From: CAYVLA01 sp964549615 [NCBI: uncultured Thermococci archaeon] | GTDB taxonomy: Archaea; CAYQAE01; CAYVLA01 | Direction: 5' to 3' | Assembly: GCA_964549615.1 (NCBI GenBank) | Contig: CAZJVP010000018.1 | Location: 1 to 64,000 of the forward strand | DNA length: 64,000 nucleotides | Part shown: piece after piece, positions 34,758 through 43,829 of the stretch | How positions within the stretch are numbered: position 1 is the first letter of the stretch | Layout: each line of letters begins with the position of its first letter | The notes under the pieces: model-generated | What the model was told of the DNA's origin: nothing | Databases searched by the model: none | The model's input: the letters and a program-made list of their open reading frames with translations, nothing else | Made by a program: the position numbers and the translations under genes

Positions 34758-37490
34758 CTAATCCAGTACCAAGGTTGCCTTGACTAGGGAGGGGTCCACG
34801 CTCTGGATGGTGAATTCCATCTTGCGACAGATGTGTATCATCCTTTCGTTCTCTGCACTTATCAAGCCCCAGATGGAGGCCAGCTTCTTGTCTTCGGCGA
34901 TTCCGATCATCTTATCCACTAGCTTGGTCCCCAAGCCCAGTCCCTGCCAAGGATCTCCGACGAGCACGGAAATTTCAGCCGACTTTCCGTCGGGCCCCAC
35001 GAGCAGCCTCGCCATGCCGATGATCTTCCTCTTGCCCTTTTCGACCAACTCTGCAACGATGGCCATCTCACGGCGATAGTCTATGTTCGTGAGGCGAACC
35101 AGATCCTCATGCTCTATTTGTTTTAAGGCTCCGAAGAACCCGAACCTGATCGACTGGGGTGACAATGCCTTGAGCAGCTTCCACAGCAGGGGCTCGTCCT
35201 CGGGCCTGACAGGTCGAAGGGTCACGGGCCGCCCGTCTCTGAGCGCCCATTGCTCAATGTATTTTCCGGGGTACGGTTGGATGACCAGATGGGAGCGTGG
35301 CTCAACCCCCGAGATTGCGAGATCCTTGTCAATAACGATCCTTGCGTCTAGGGCGATGAATTCCCGGCCGACGACGGCCAACGGGTTGATATCGACCTCG
35401 CGGATCTCAGGAAAGTCGATGATCATCTGCGAGAAGCGGACTAGATACTCCTCAAGATAGTCCAGCTTGACGGGGGGTTTGCTCCGGTAGCCTTGAAGCA
35501 GCGAGTAGACCTTCGTCTGTTCCATCAGCCTCCTAGCTAGAACGCGGTTCAGCGGAGGCAAGCCCACGGCTATGTCTCGATAGATCTGCACGCCCGTTCC
35601 CCCTTGGCCGAACATTATCGCAGGGCCAAACGTCGGGTCCGTTTTGCACCCAAGAATAAGCTCATAATCCACGCCCGTCACCATCTTCTGGACGGTGACC
35701 CCAAACAACCGGGCGGAAGGATCGTGCTTCTTGGCATTGGCCATAATCTCGTCGAACGCGTTTCTGACCTCCGCGCACGAATTCAGCCCCAGCACAACGC
35801 CGCCACAGTCGCTCTTGTAGGTGATGTCGGGGGAGTAGATCTTCAGAACCACGGGGAATCCTATGCTTGACGCCACGTTCATGGCGGCGCTCGCGCTCTC
35901 AGCGACGCGCGTCTCAACAACCGGAATGCCGTAGGTCTGCAGGAACTTCTTGGACTCCTCCTCCGTGAGTATGTGTCGTCCGCTGCGGGCGACCCTAACC
36001 ACCATAGCCTTGAGATGGTTCCTTGGAGGGATCGCTTCAACCGGCAACTCCTCGGGGGTCTGGTATAGCTGCTCCAAGTTCCTGGAGTATTGGTACATGT
36101 ACATGTAGGACTTCACGGCCCTCTCCGGGGACGAGTAGGCTGGTATGCGTTTCTCTCGGAGGAGCTCAAGTCCCGCCTCGACCTTCCTTTTTCCGAGAAA
36201 AGATGCAAGAATCGGTTTCCTGCCTGTTCTCGGTAGCTCTGTAATCGCCCTTGCAACGTCATCGGAGGATGCCGCCCCTTGCGGCGTGTATATCACCAGA
36301 ATTCCGTCGACGTTCTTGTCTCCGATACAAGCCACAATCGCGTTGCGGTATCGTTGGCCGTCCGCATCCCCTCCGATGTCGACGGGATTTTTCTTGCTAG
36401 CATGGGAGGGCAGCACCCTTGATAGAGTCCCCACAGTCTCTCTTGAGAGCTGTGGTAGTTCCCCGCCTCTTTCAAGCAACACGTCGGCGGCCATGATGCC
36501 AGGGCCGCCGGCGTTCGTTATTATCGCGAGCCTAGAGCCTCTTGGAGGTCTCTGCGTCGCCAAGATCTCCGAGACGTTGAAGAGATCCTCTATCTCATCT
36601 ACCCTTGTGATGCCAACCCTCTGGAAGGCCGCGTCAAAGACCTTGTTCTCATCGGTCAAAGACCCCGTGTGCGATACAGCGGTATGAGATGCTGCGGCCT
36701 CTGCGCTCTGAGCGAACTTGCCCGACTTGATTGCCACGATGGGCTTGGTCCTTGAAAAGGCCCTTGAGGCGCTGAGGAAGTTTGGCGCGTCCGTGACCGA
36801 TTCTATGTACATGAGGATGCTTCGGGTCTCGGGGTCCTGCCCGAAGAAATCGATCAGATCCCCGAAGTTGATGTCGGCCATGTTCCCCAACGATACGAAG
36901 CTGCTGAATCCAACATTCGTATCCATGGACCAGTCCAGAATTGCCGAACCCAAGGCACCGCTTTGCGAGATCAATGCGATGTTCCCCATTCTAGGCATCT
37001 GGTCCGCGAAACTTGCGTTCAACCCTATCGAGGGGACGATCAGGCCGAGGCAGTTTGGGCCGAGAATCCTCATGCCATACCTGCGTCCCGCGTCGATGAC
37101 CTGGTTCTCCAACGCCGCGCCCGAGGGACCAACTTCCCTGAAGCCTGCCGACACTATGATGATCGCAGGAATCCCAGCCTCCCCACAATCCTCCACGATC
37201 GCTGGAACCGTCGGAGCAGGGGTGGCGATGACCGCCAGGTCGACGGGACTTGCAAGCTCTTTGACGGTGGCGTGGCAACTGATTCCCAAGACAACGCTTC
37301 GATTTGGGTTAATCGGGTGCACCTCGCCACGATATCCCTTGATCAGGTTCTCCATTATCGTGCGTCCGACGGAGCCGCTTTCTTCGCTGGCCCCGACGAC
37401 TGCGATGGTATCCGGCCTAAACATTTTCTGGAGGTTCTCCACTCCCATGGGGGTGATCTCCAGCCCCGCGCTCATGGGCTTTCTGCCCAT
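34758..37490 (-). CDS. NDP-forming acyl-CoA synthetase fused to GNAT acetyltransferase
   Basis: The protein is 910 residues. It has a CoA-binding Rossmann domain (IAVVGASEESGSVG near 29-42), succinyl-CoA ligase-like domains with the catalytic SHTGSL (H274), an ATP-grasp domain (about 500-720, with TYKSDCGGVVLGLNS), and a GNAT domain from about 750 (IIGMARLLVGPDG). ADP-forming acetyl-CoA synthetases make acetate and ATP from acetyl-CoA. Fusions with GNAT also include the protein acetyltransferase Pat, which usually lacks synthetase activity; the intact histidine argues that activity is possible here. ATG at 37475 or 37448 (GGAGATC upstream) could be the real start. Confidence 0.85.
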   Translation of the reverse strand: MGRKPMSAGLEITPMGVENLQKMFRPDTIAVVGASEESGSVGRTIMENLIKGYRGEVHPINPNRSVVLGISCHATVKELASPVDLAVIATPAPTVPAIVEDCGEAGIPAIIIVSAGFREVGPSGAALENQVIDAGRRYGMRILGPNCLGLIVPSIGLNASFADQMPRMGNIALISQSGALGSAILDWSMDTNVGFSSFVSLGNMADINFGDLIDFFGQDPETRSILMYIESVTDAPNFLSASRAFSRTKPIVAIKSGKFAQSAEAAASHTAVSHTGSLTDENKVFDAAFQRVGITRVDEIEDLFNVSEILATQRPPRGSRLAIITNAGGPGIMAADVLLERGGELPQLSRETVGTLSRVLPSHASKKNPVDIGGDADGQRYRNAIVACIGDKNVDGILVIYTPQGAASSDDVARAITELPRTGRKPILASFLGKRKVEAGLELLREKRIPAYSSPERAVKSYMYMYQYSRNLEQLYQTPEELPVEAIPPRNHLKAMVVRVARSGRHILTEEESKKFLQTYGIPVVETRVAESASAAMNVASSIGFPVVLKIYSPDITYKSDCGGVVLGLNSCAEVRNAFDEIMANAKKHDPSARLFGVTVQKMVTGVDYELILGCKTDPTFGPAIMFGQGGTGVQIYRDIAVGLPPLNRVLARRLMEQTKVYSLLQGYRSKPPVKLDYLEEYLVRFSQMIIDFPEIREVDINPLAVVGREFIALDARIVIDKDLAISGVEPRSHLVIQPYPGKYIEQWALRDGRPVTLRPVRPEDEPLLWKLLKALSPQSIRFGFFGALKQIEHEDLVRLTNIDYRREMAIVAELVEKGKRKIIGMARLLVGPDGKSAEISVLVGDPWQGLGLGTKLVDKMIGIAEDKKLASIWGLISAENERMIHICRKMEFTIQSVDPSLVKATLVLD

Positions 37491-37865
37491 ATTAATCTAT
37501 CACGAGGCCGACGTGATGCCATGAAAGGGAAAGTGCGTTGGTCCTTGCACCTGGACCAATCCATCGGACAGCTGACAAGCCGGGGCCCTATCCCGGGTCT
37601 TCGCTGGGCTTCCTTCACGAACAAGCCATCGATGTTGCCATGTCTCCTGTCTGCAACATTCTTTAGTCAAAACCGCCGAAAACCCGGCAGGAGATCGTTC
37701 CACCATCCTACGGCATCCTTCAGCTAGGATTCTCTCGGGTGCCTGACAATACTGGGGGGTGCTCCCGGACCGGCCGGCGTCGAACTACGCTTTTTGCCGA
37801 TGATGAGTTGGCCTTTTGCCGATCAATTTAAAAGGATCGGGCGCGAAGACCTGAAAGGTCGGGCC
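37491..37865. other. Intergenic region with a direct-repeat pair and TATA box
   Basis: I see no gene in 37491-37780. The 3' end holds two near-identical copies of TTTTGCCGAT (37792-37801 and 37814-37823), exactly 22 bases apart. A TATA-like CAATTTAAAAGG follows at 37824-37835. The repeats sit where an upstream operator or activator site would be for the small gene at 37866. Confidence 0.5.
37791..37825 (+). promoter_or_regulatory. Paired 22-base-spaced direct repeat, operator candidate
   Basis: TTTTTGCCGATGA and CTTTTGCCGATCA are spaced two DNA turns apart, just upstream of a TATA-like box. Same-face spacing suggests binding of one regulator dimer or two TFB/TBP-recruiting proteins. This is inference from spacing only. 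Confidence 0.4.
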
Positions 37866-38087
37866 GTGACGAGGGTCAAGCTGTGTCTTGATGCGGGTTG
37901 TTCAAGGCAGATCCTCTTGGAGGACGGTCGCTGCATAGTCGAGATCAAGGACAAATGCACGGCCGTCCGCGTCCCCCGGGACTTCAAACTGAAATCTGAG
38001 CAGATAGCCCGTGAAACCAAGAGGCAGATTATCCTCTCGGGTGAGCTGTTCAAGGGCGTCAGGGAAGGCTGCGATCTCGAGATCTGA
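37866..38087 (+). CDS. Small cysteine-containing protein, unknown
   Basis: From GTG 37866 the protein is 73 residues. It has four cysteines (CLDAGC, then one each near residues 22 and 29 and a late GCDLEI). The charged, regular sequence looks coding, and a TATA-like box lies about 30 bases upstream. I do not recognise the family. The same frame is open to 37794, but that part carries the promoter. An overlapping minus-strand frame of 91 codons is judged a shadow. Confidence 0.5.
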   Translation: MTRVKLCLDAGCSRQILLEDGRCIVEIKDKCTAVRVPRDFKLKSEQIARETKRQIILSGELFKGVREGCDLEI

Positions 38088-38890
38088 CGAGGCCAACTGG
38101 CAATGGCCGGATCGAGCCATCTCCCTGATCGCACCCAAAACGCTGCGCATCGAATCCTCCACGCGTATCACGAACACGCAGCGAAGAGCCCAAGCCTAGT
38201 TCCTGCATTCATGAGGGCTGGCAAGTTCGGAAGGTGATGCAACCGCTCACTGCGTTGCGGAATTGCTTCCCAACCTTGGCCAATCTGGAGCCCGGATCAT
38301 GCCCGCGATCGGCCTAGGGGACCTCATCTGCGTGGGTCTCTCGATGACCCCCCCGCCGTCATCCCTTCACGGGTATCTCCTCTCGAGAACGTGCATCGCG
38401 TTGACAGACAGCTTGAGCCCCTGTGTCACCTCAATGGGGGCATTTGACCGCGGAGGCGCGCACCCTTCCCAGGAAAGCGAGCGCCAAGCACACCGCGATC
38501 AGGGCCACGGGCATCTGCCTGCCCTATGTCCGTCCTTCGCTGTCCGCTGCGAATAGATTGGGTAGGCCTTGCAACATCGGCAAGGTTGGTCCTCGATCAG
38601 GACTCTATGGCACACCGTCATGAACACCCTCAACGTCCGATATGCACCCAGGGAACCGCTGGCGAATCCTTGCAACAACCTCGGCTGCCACTCTCTGCGC
38701 CAACTATGCGTCCTTCCTCCCGGCGGGGACCATTGGCTTGTCGCTGGCGCCGATGATCCTTGCCTCGTCGAAGCGACCAATTGCCGTTCTGTTCTCGGAT
38801 CAGGGCTCCCGTTTTTTTCCCGGGTCACCTCAGATCGAGTCTACTAAGATATAAAGCCCAAAGGTGTTTAGGGATGCAGCCGGCGTCTGG
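38088..38890. other. Gene-poor stretch of about 800 bases
   Basis: No convincing gene is present. There are several short overlapping frames on both strands. One plus-strand piece (38640-38850) has a hydrophobic run that could be a decayed membrane protein start. A minus-strand run near 38450-38520 encodes a short signal-like peptide ending at a stop. A run of seven T lies at 38812-38818. The end carries the DUF166 promoter (TATAAA at 38850-38855). It may be a degraded gene, but I cannot name it. Confidence 0.4.
38850..38855 (+). promoter_or_regulatory. TATA box for the first DUF166 gene
   Basis: A clear TATAAA lies 41 bases before the ATG at 38891 and 14 before an in-frame GTG at 38864. It implies a short leader before 38891. 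Confidence 0.5.
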
Positions 38891-39721
38891 ATGGATCTGC
38901 TCTTCGTCTACTCAGGAAACTACGGCGAGAGGGTCATCGGGAACCTCATGAACTATCACAGGTTCTGCACCGTCTGCGATCCCGCTTGCAGCAGCTGCAG
39001 GTTTGGCCAGTTCAACTGGTCCTCCGAGATAAGACAGGCCCTTATCGTGCCTGGGCCCAGTGATGCCCTGCCGCCGCAGGAAGGGTCCTCCCTGGCAATC
39101 AATGCGCCAGAGGCCGAGGTGGCATTTCTAATCGACGTGCATCCAGAGGTCATGTTGGATTTTGTTGAATCCCTTCGGGGCACCCGGGTAAGGGCGGTCA
39201 TCGTGCCGATTGAAAGACCCGGGATCGGGGCCGGGCTCCTGAGGCAGGTCCGTTCCATCCTTGACGAGCTCAAGGTGGAGCTGGCCTGTCCAAAACCCTT
39301 CTGTTCCCTCACTCCGCACGATTCCTCGCCAACGATCAACGCCTTCATCGAGAAGTTCAGAATCGGAAGGCCGCTCATTGAAGTCGAGACTGAAACCGCA
39401 GCATCCGGCGAGCATACAATCTCCAAGGCACGTGTCCTAAGGAGTTCACCTTGTGGTGCGACCTGGTACATCTGCCGTAAGCTTGTGGGAACCCGGGTTG
39501 AGGCAGAGGCAGTTGCGGAGGTGGTTGCGCGCGCTCACCACACCTACCCCTGCACAGCCTCCATGGTCATGGACCGGGAGACCGGAGACACATTCCTTCA
39601 CGCGGGCGGGCGCATCGCCCGGGAGAGCGTGTTTGAGGCGCTGCGCCGTAACCTCGCGCAGAGGGGCAGGTATGCGGAGGCACAGCGCATGGCGGACTCG
39701 GCCTTGAAGAAGACGCCCTAA
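38891..39721 (+). CDS. DUF166 family protein
   Basis: The protein is 276 residues. It begins with the family pattern LLFVYSGNYGERVIGNL, then CTVCDPACSSCR (four cysteines), CPKPFCSL, SSPCGATWYICRKLVG and HHTYPCTAS. Conserved cysteines suggest metal or iron-sulfur binding. DUF166 is archaeal and of unknown function (once called thymidylate synthase-like). It is convergent with a paralogue that ends the CODH/ACS operon. ATG 38891 matches the family N-terminus better than GTG 38864. Confidence 0.8.
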   Translation: MDLLFVYSGNYGERVIGNLMNYHRFCTVCDPACSSCRFGQFNWSSEIRQALIVPGPSDALPPQEGSSLAINAPEAEVAFLIDVHPEVMLDFVESLRGTRVRAVIVPIERPGIGAGLLRQVRSILDELKVELACPKPFCSLTPHDSSPTINAFIEKFRIGRPLIEVETETAASGEHTISKARVLRSSPCGATWYICRKLVGTRVEAEAVAEVVARAHHTYPCTASMVMDRETGDTFLHAGGRIARESVFEALRRNLAQRGRYAEAQRMADSALKKTP

Positions 39722-39731
39722 CGCAGCCGGA

Positions 39732-40472
39732 TCAGCCGCCTTCGGCCTTCTCCGCGACGGCTCTGGCCACCTCCTCGCACAAGCACTCGGCCGCGACCTG
39801 CATTATCTCCTTCTTAAGCTCTGGATCGGTGTCCATCCCCGCGAGGCAAGGGTAATCGTGATGGGCGCGGATCGCCTTGTCTCTTGACTCGGACACATCG
39901 ACCCCAACGAGCCTCCCGGCCACGAATCGCGCCGATCCACATGGAGTATCCCTCTTCACCCTGGCCGAAACGATCACTCCCTGTTTCTGCTCGATCTCCA
40001 AGCGCGGCTTTCCCAGTATGGTGGAGAAAGCTCGAATCAGAGGATGCGCGCTCCCGTCGAGTTGACAGAAAGGTTTGGGAAACTCATGCTTTATTCCGAG
40101 TTCGTCCAATTCCTTGGCCAGCTGCCTTTTCAACCCCTCGGGCAGCAGGTGCCAGTCCTCTATCGGCACCAGAACCTCCTTTGCCCCCGTGCGTTTCGCG
40201 ACCTCGGGTATCACTGGAGCGACATCAGGGTTCAGAAACAGTGCCAGCAGAAGATCACACTCAGGCGGGTCCTTTGGAATGACCGTCTCAAGGTCATCGA
40301 TCAACCCATGCACCGCCTCGGGGTACTCGTGTATCCCGACTATCATATTCGCGAGCCCGTGCTCAACAAGGTTGTTCACGACCTTCTCGCCAAGAGGTCC
40401 TCTGGAGAGGATGTATATTCTCAATGGATCTCGTCCAGATGATGGCGCTAAGCAGTCTACTGTTTCTTCCAT
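39732..40472 (-). CDS. DUF166 family protein in the CODH/ACS operon
   Basis: The protein is 246 residues. It is paralogous to the convergent gene: RIYILSRGPLGEKVVNNL, EFPKPFCQLDG, DTPCGSARFVAGRLVG and HHDYPCLAGMD. It lacks the N-terminal four-cysteine CxxC cluster of the other copy. It overlaps cdhE by 16 bases, so it is the last gene of the CODH/ACS operon. The context suggests a role in C1/corrinoid or cofactor metabolism, but that is inference. Confidence 0.8.
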   Translation of the reverse strand: MEETVDCLAPSSGRDPLRIYILSRGPLGEKVVNNLVEHGLANMIVGIHEYPEAVHGLIDDLETVIPKDPPECDLLLALFLNPDVAPVIPEVAKRTGAKEVLVPIEDWHLLPEGLKRQLAKELDELGIKHEFPKPFCQLDGSAHPLIRAFSTILGKPRLEIEQKQGVIVSARVKRDTPCGSARFVAGRLVGVDVSESRDKAIRAHHDYPCLAGMDTDPELKKEIMQVAAECLCEEVARAVAEKAEGG

Positions 40473-41854
40473 TTCTTTTCAAGGAAGGACGGGATGGATG
40501 AGGAATCCAGCGGACCCACGAGAACATCAAAGCCTGTCGCATCCTCTATGTCTCCCCTGAGCCTTGCCGCCATGCCTGGGATGATCAGGGTCTTGTGATC
40601 GATCTTGCTCTTGACATCGTATTTCTGGATCGCGTCGGCCACCTTCTTGGCGTCCAGCTGGCCACCCGCCACCGAGGACTGTACGCCAATGCCCTCCGTG
40701 TCCACGACCAGGAGGCGGCAGGACAAATTGGCGGCCTGGATGTCGGATTCCACGGTGTAGAAGGTCAAGGCAAAGTTCGTCGTCAGCAACAACGGCGCAC
40801 TACGGTCGGGCGCTCCGTACTCCTTCAGGCCGGGCTCCACGGCCACCGGCCTCCGGGGATCCGTGTAGATGTTTTGGCGGAGGGTGAGGACCGCAAGATG
40901 GGCCCACGGTTCCATCGTCTTCAGCACCAGAAGGTCGGCGTACCTTCCGATGAGCGCGGAGGCCAGCATGGCCTCCCTAAGCGATTTCTCAGCCTCGTCG
41001 CCCTCATCCATCCACACGCTTGCGGGAACGCCCATCAAGGGGTACCCAACGATCTCCTGCTCGCCTTCAATGGCCGCGATCCTGAGCTTGGCGAAGTCTT
41101 GGATGGTGGAACCAAGTCCCGCCGAATACGGGTATGTCCCAGGGTCAAGGACGATGTCAGTAACACCGGCGGATCTCACCTTCGAGATGATCCTCACCAA
41201 CCCGTCCAGGGAGCCGGACGAAACCGCAAGCGGGCAGCGGTGCTTGGTTGCCAGGCTCGCCATCTGCTCCCAGTTCTCCTCGGCAGCCGCATAGAGGAGG
41301 GGACGGTTCGGCCCCACTTCCTCCAAGGCCGCCTCCAATTCCTTGGGATTCAGACTGCACAGGATGAGAGGCTTGCCCGAGGCAGCGCAGAGCTTGGCCG
41401 ACTTCGCGAAGCGCTCCGGATCTCCGCTTGCGCACCTTACGGCGATCAAGTCCAAGGTGAGCACCTCCCCAACCCTCTCAAACCTGACGCTTGCGATCGC
41501 CCTTGCACGTTCGGAGATCTGCTCCGGGGTCAACTCATCAGCCACCTCCACCGCTAGCGCAGTCCTGTTGTAGTACGTGAGCTCGTGACGCCGGACCACC
41601 TCCTGGCCTCCAACCAACACGCCCTTGTCCTCCGTGCCGATCAGCACCTGGCGAACCGGCGGTCTCAGGAGGTCCTCAAGCTCCCGCCTTAGCCCGTCAT
41701 ATTTGGCCTCCAGCAGAGGCGGACAGTCCGCCACCTTCACCTTCCTGTCGATTAGGCTTGACGCGAAGGCCATGCAAGTCTTCTGGGCACACAAGGCACA
41801 GTTGGTCTTCGGAAGATATCTGTAGATCGTAAGCGGAGTCGTGTTCTTTTTCAT
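40457..41854 (-). CDS. cdhE: CODH/ACS corrinoid iron-sulfur protein, large (gamma) subunit
   Basis: The 465-residue protein has an N-terminal [4Fe-4S] domain with C19, C22, C27 and C44 (NCALCAQKTC), a TIM barrel and a C-terminal corrinoid-binding domain. It carries the methyl group from H4MPT to the A-cluster. It has normal length and follows cdhD after 18 bases. Confidence 0.96.
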   Translation of the reverse strand: MKKNTTPLTIYRYLPKTNCALCAQKTCMAFASSLIDRKVKVADCPPLLEAKYDGLRRELEDLLRPPVRQVLIGTEDKGVLVGGQEVVRRHELTYYNRTALAVEVADELTPEQISERARAIASVRFERVGEVLTLDLIAVRCASGDPERFAKSAKLCAASGKPLILCSLNPKELEAALEEVGPNRPLLYAAAEENWEQMASLATKHRCPLAVSSGSLDGLVRIISKVRSAGVTDIVLDPGTYPYSAGLGSTIQDFAKLRIAAIEGEQEIVGYPLMGVPASVWMDEGDEAEKSLREAMLASALIGRYADLLVLKTMEPWAHLAVLTLRQNIYTDPRRPVAVEPGLKEYGAPDRSAPLLLTTNFALTFYTVESDIQAANLSCRLLVVDTEGIGVQSSVAGGQLDAKKVADAIQKYDVKSKIDHKTLIIPGMAARLRGDIEDATGFDVLVGPLDSSSIPSFLEKKWKKQ

Positions 41855-41872
41855 CTTGCACCCTCACCTTCT

Positions 41873-43066
41873 CTATATCCCCACGACCCATGACCGTGGA
41901 TCCATCTTCCTACTGGGGTTGCCAGAGAACATCGCGGACAGCACATCCTTGTAAAGCTTGACGGCCAGCGGGTGAAGCATCATGCACAGGTCCGCACCTG
42001 CCAGTGTCAGAGTCAATGCCTGAACGGCTTCCCAGATCGGGCCCCTGTACTTCCTATCCCCCCACTCATCCTTCTTCTTCCAAGACTCCCTTGCTCCCCA
42101 CGCGTTGGTCACGCCCAGGCTAATTGGCATCTGGAGCGAGGCATCCCCTTTCAGGCCTGCAAGTCGGATCCTCTCTGTCACTGAGAAGCTGTAGTCTATC
42201 CCGTATCCAAGGGCGCCTGATGTCGGATCGATGATTATATGGTCCTTGGGCACACCGAAGTCCAGCAGCTTCTGGTTGAGCGATTTCTGCATGTTGACGT
42301 CCAAGTCAGTCCAGGAGAGCACGTTGTGGCCATAGTCGATCGCCGCCTGCGAGACTTTCTTCCAATCCTGGGACAGCGTCGCAGACGCCAACATCACCCT
42401 TTCCCCCGCAGCGGCTTCGGCTGCCTTCTCGAGGACCAGAGGGTCGTTCTCAGGATTCCCGGACCCGCCCACCGCGATCGGGAGATGCGTTGCCTTCAGA
42501 ACATCCCCAACGACCTCGGCAGCCTCCTCAGGGGTCTTGTACAGCTCCTTTCCTCCCTCAACTTTCAGGAGCAGCGGATCCGTGCTGACGAGGTGAAGGG
42601 TGATCATCTCGGCCTTGAGTTCTTCCTCACAGAACCTGGCCCACTTGCAGGGATCGTCCCAGACCGGGGAGTAGACCTTCCTCTGTTCCAAGGCAAACTG
42701 CGGTTGGGGCATGTCGAATACGTCGTAGGTAACGACCGGCCGATTGGGCATCGCCCCCTCCATGGGGTAGAACGGCGGAGCGGTCTCGCCGCCCAGCTCC
42801 ACGACCGATCCCCGGGTCCCTCCGTCGGCCTTGGTAGCCCCGATCGTGACCTCTTCGATCCTCCCTTTGAACTCCTCGGGCTTGAACTCAAACCTTGCCT
42901 CTTCGGCGGCCCTGACTTCTTTGGCCACCTCCGGAACGATTCCCAGCCTGCCCGCTGACGGCAAGAGGTCAAGCTCAAGCCTATCCAGCTCGATCGTCAC
43001 GTTCTGAAGCTCGATCTGCTCCAGTTTCTCGAGAGCCCGCAGAAGCTTCTCGATGTCAAGACTCAC
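41873..43066 (-). CDS. cdhD: CODH/ACS corrinoid protein, small (delta) subunit
   Basis: The 397-residue TIM-barrel partner of CdhE has the GDASLQMPISLGVTNAWGARESW and IIDPTSGALGYGIDYSFS signatures. It starts 4 bases inside the end of cooC. Together with CdhE it forms the methyl carrier complex. Confidence 0.95.
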   Translation of the reverse strand: MSLDIEKLLRALEKLEQIELQNVTIELDRLELDLLPSAGRLGIVPEVAKEVRAAEEARFEFKPEEFKGRIEEVTIGATKADGGTRGSVVELGGETAPPFYPMEGAMPNRPVVTYDVFDMPQPQFALEQRKVYSPVWDDPCKWARFCEEELKAEMITLHLVSTDPLLLKVEGGKELYKTPEEAAEVVGDVLKATHLPIAVGGSGNPENDPLVLEKAAEAAAGERVMLASATLSQDWKKVSQAAIDYGHNVLSWTDLDVNMQKSLNQKLLDFGVPKDHIIIDPTSGALGYGIDYSFSVTERIRLAGLKGDASLQMPISLGVTNAWGARESWKKKDEWGDRKYRGPIWEAVQALTLTLAGADLCMMLHPLAVKLYKDVLSAMFSGNPSRKMDPRSWVVGI

Positions 43067-43824
43067 TTGCGACCCTCCAAGATCTTGCCCACAACGAAGC
43101 CTTTGACGGCGGAAAGGGCCTTGGAGGCGGGGTCCAAGGTGAATACGGACCTGCCCTCCCTGTCCGCCGTGGATACCTCGCTATCCTCGGGTATGATTGC
43201 ATCGATGCTGAGTCCGACCTGGGAGGCCATCCTCGCAAGATCCTCCCTACCATCGTTCACCCTGTTGGCTATCAGGTGGAACCTTCCGAACCTGGATCCG
43301 AGACTCTCAGCCAGCTTCATCATACGCTTCGCCGTTCTGAACCCCTTTAGGGAGAAGTCCGTGACTATGATGGCTTCGTCCACTGAACCGGCGGTCCTGC
43401 GACTGATGTGCTCAAGTCCGGCCTCGGCGTCGATGACCACATAACGATATGAATTCGCCAAGGAGTCCAAGAGGTTTCGGAGGATGTTGTTGACTGCGCA
43501 GTAGCATCCTGGACCTTCGGGCCTACCCATCGCGAGGAGGTCGAATTTGTCCCCCTCGACCAGGATCTCGAAGATTCTGGACTCTAGCCAGATCCGCTTA
43601 TCAACCTCCGGCCCCATTCGCCTTTGCTCGCGGGATAGCTCCTCTCTGATGTCCCCCAAGGTCGATCCAACGCTCACCCCCAGAGTCTCCCCGAGGTTTG
43701 AATCCGGATCGGCATCCACGGCGAGAATGGGGGCCTCCGCGCCCTCCTCTATCAGGGACCGCACGATCAGACCGGCAACTATCGTCTTGCCGGTTCCGCC
43801 TTTCCCCGCCACAAGTATGCGCAT
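43063..43824 (-). CDS. cooC: CooC-like nickel-insertion ATPase
   Basis: The 253-residue MinD/ParA-type ATPase has the deviant Walker A GKGGTGKT (8-15), DADPDSNLGETLG, and the CooC-typical CYCAVNNILR and DAEAGLEH. It matures nickel in CODH or ACS. It lies 5 bases after cdhC and overlaps cdhD. A second cooC copy is at 49175. Confidence 0.92.
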   Translation of the reverse strand: MRILVAGKGGTGKTIVAGLIVRSLIEEGAEAPILAVDADPDSNLGETLGVSVGSTLGDIREELSREQRRMGPEVDKRIWLESRIFEILVEGDKFDLLAMGRPEGPGCYCAVNNILRNLLDSLANSYRYVVIDAEAGLEHISRRTAGSVDEAIIVTDFSLKGFRTAKRMMKLAESLGSRFGRFHLIANRVNDGREDLARMASQVGLSIDAIIPEDSEVSTADREGRSVFTLDPASKALSAVKGFVVGKILEGRK

Positions 43825-43829
43825 GGGCC

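Noticed and set aside
37902-38177. Minus-strand 91-codon frame over the small Cys protein
   Set aside because: The plus-strand frame has a promoter in place and better-looking composition; still, only one of the two can be right and homology would settle it.
38640-38850. Hydrophobic plus-strand segment resembling the start of an MFS transporter
   Set aside because: Too short and broken to call a pseudogene; no diagnostic motif.
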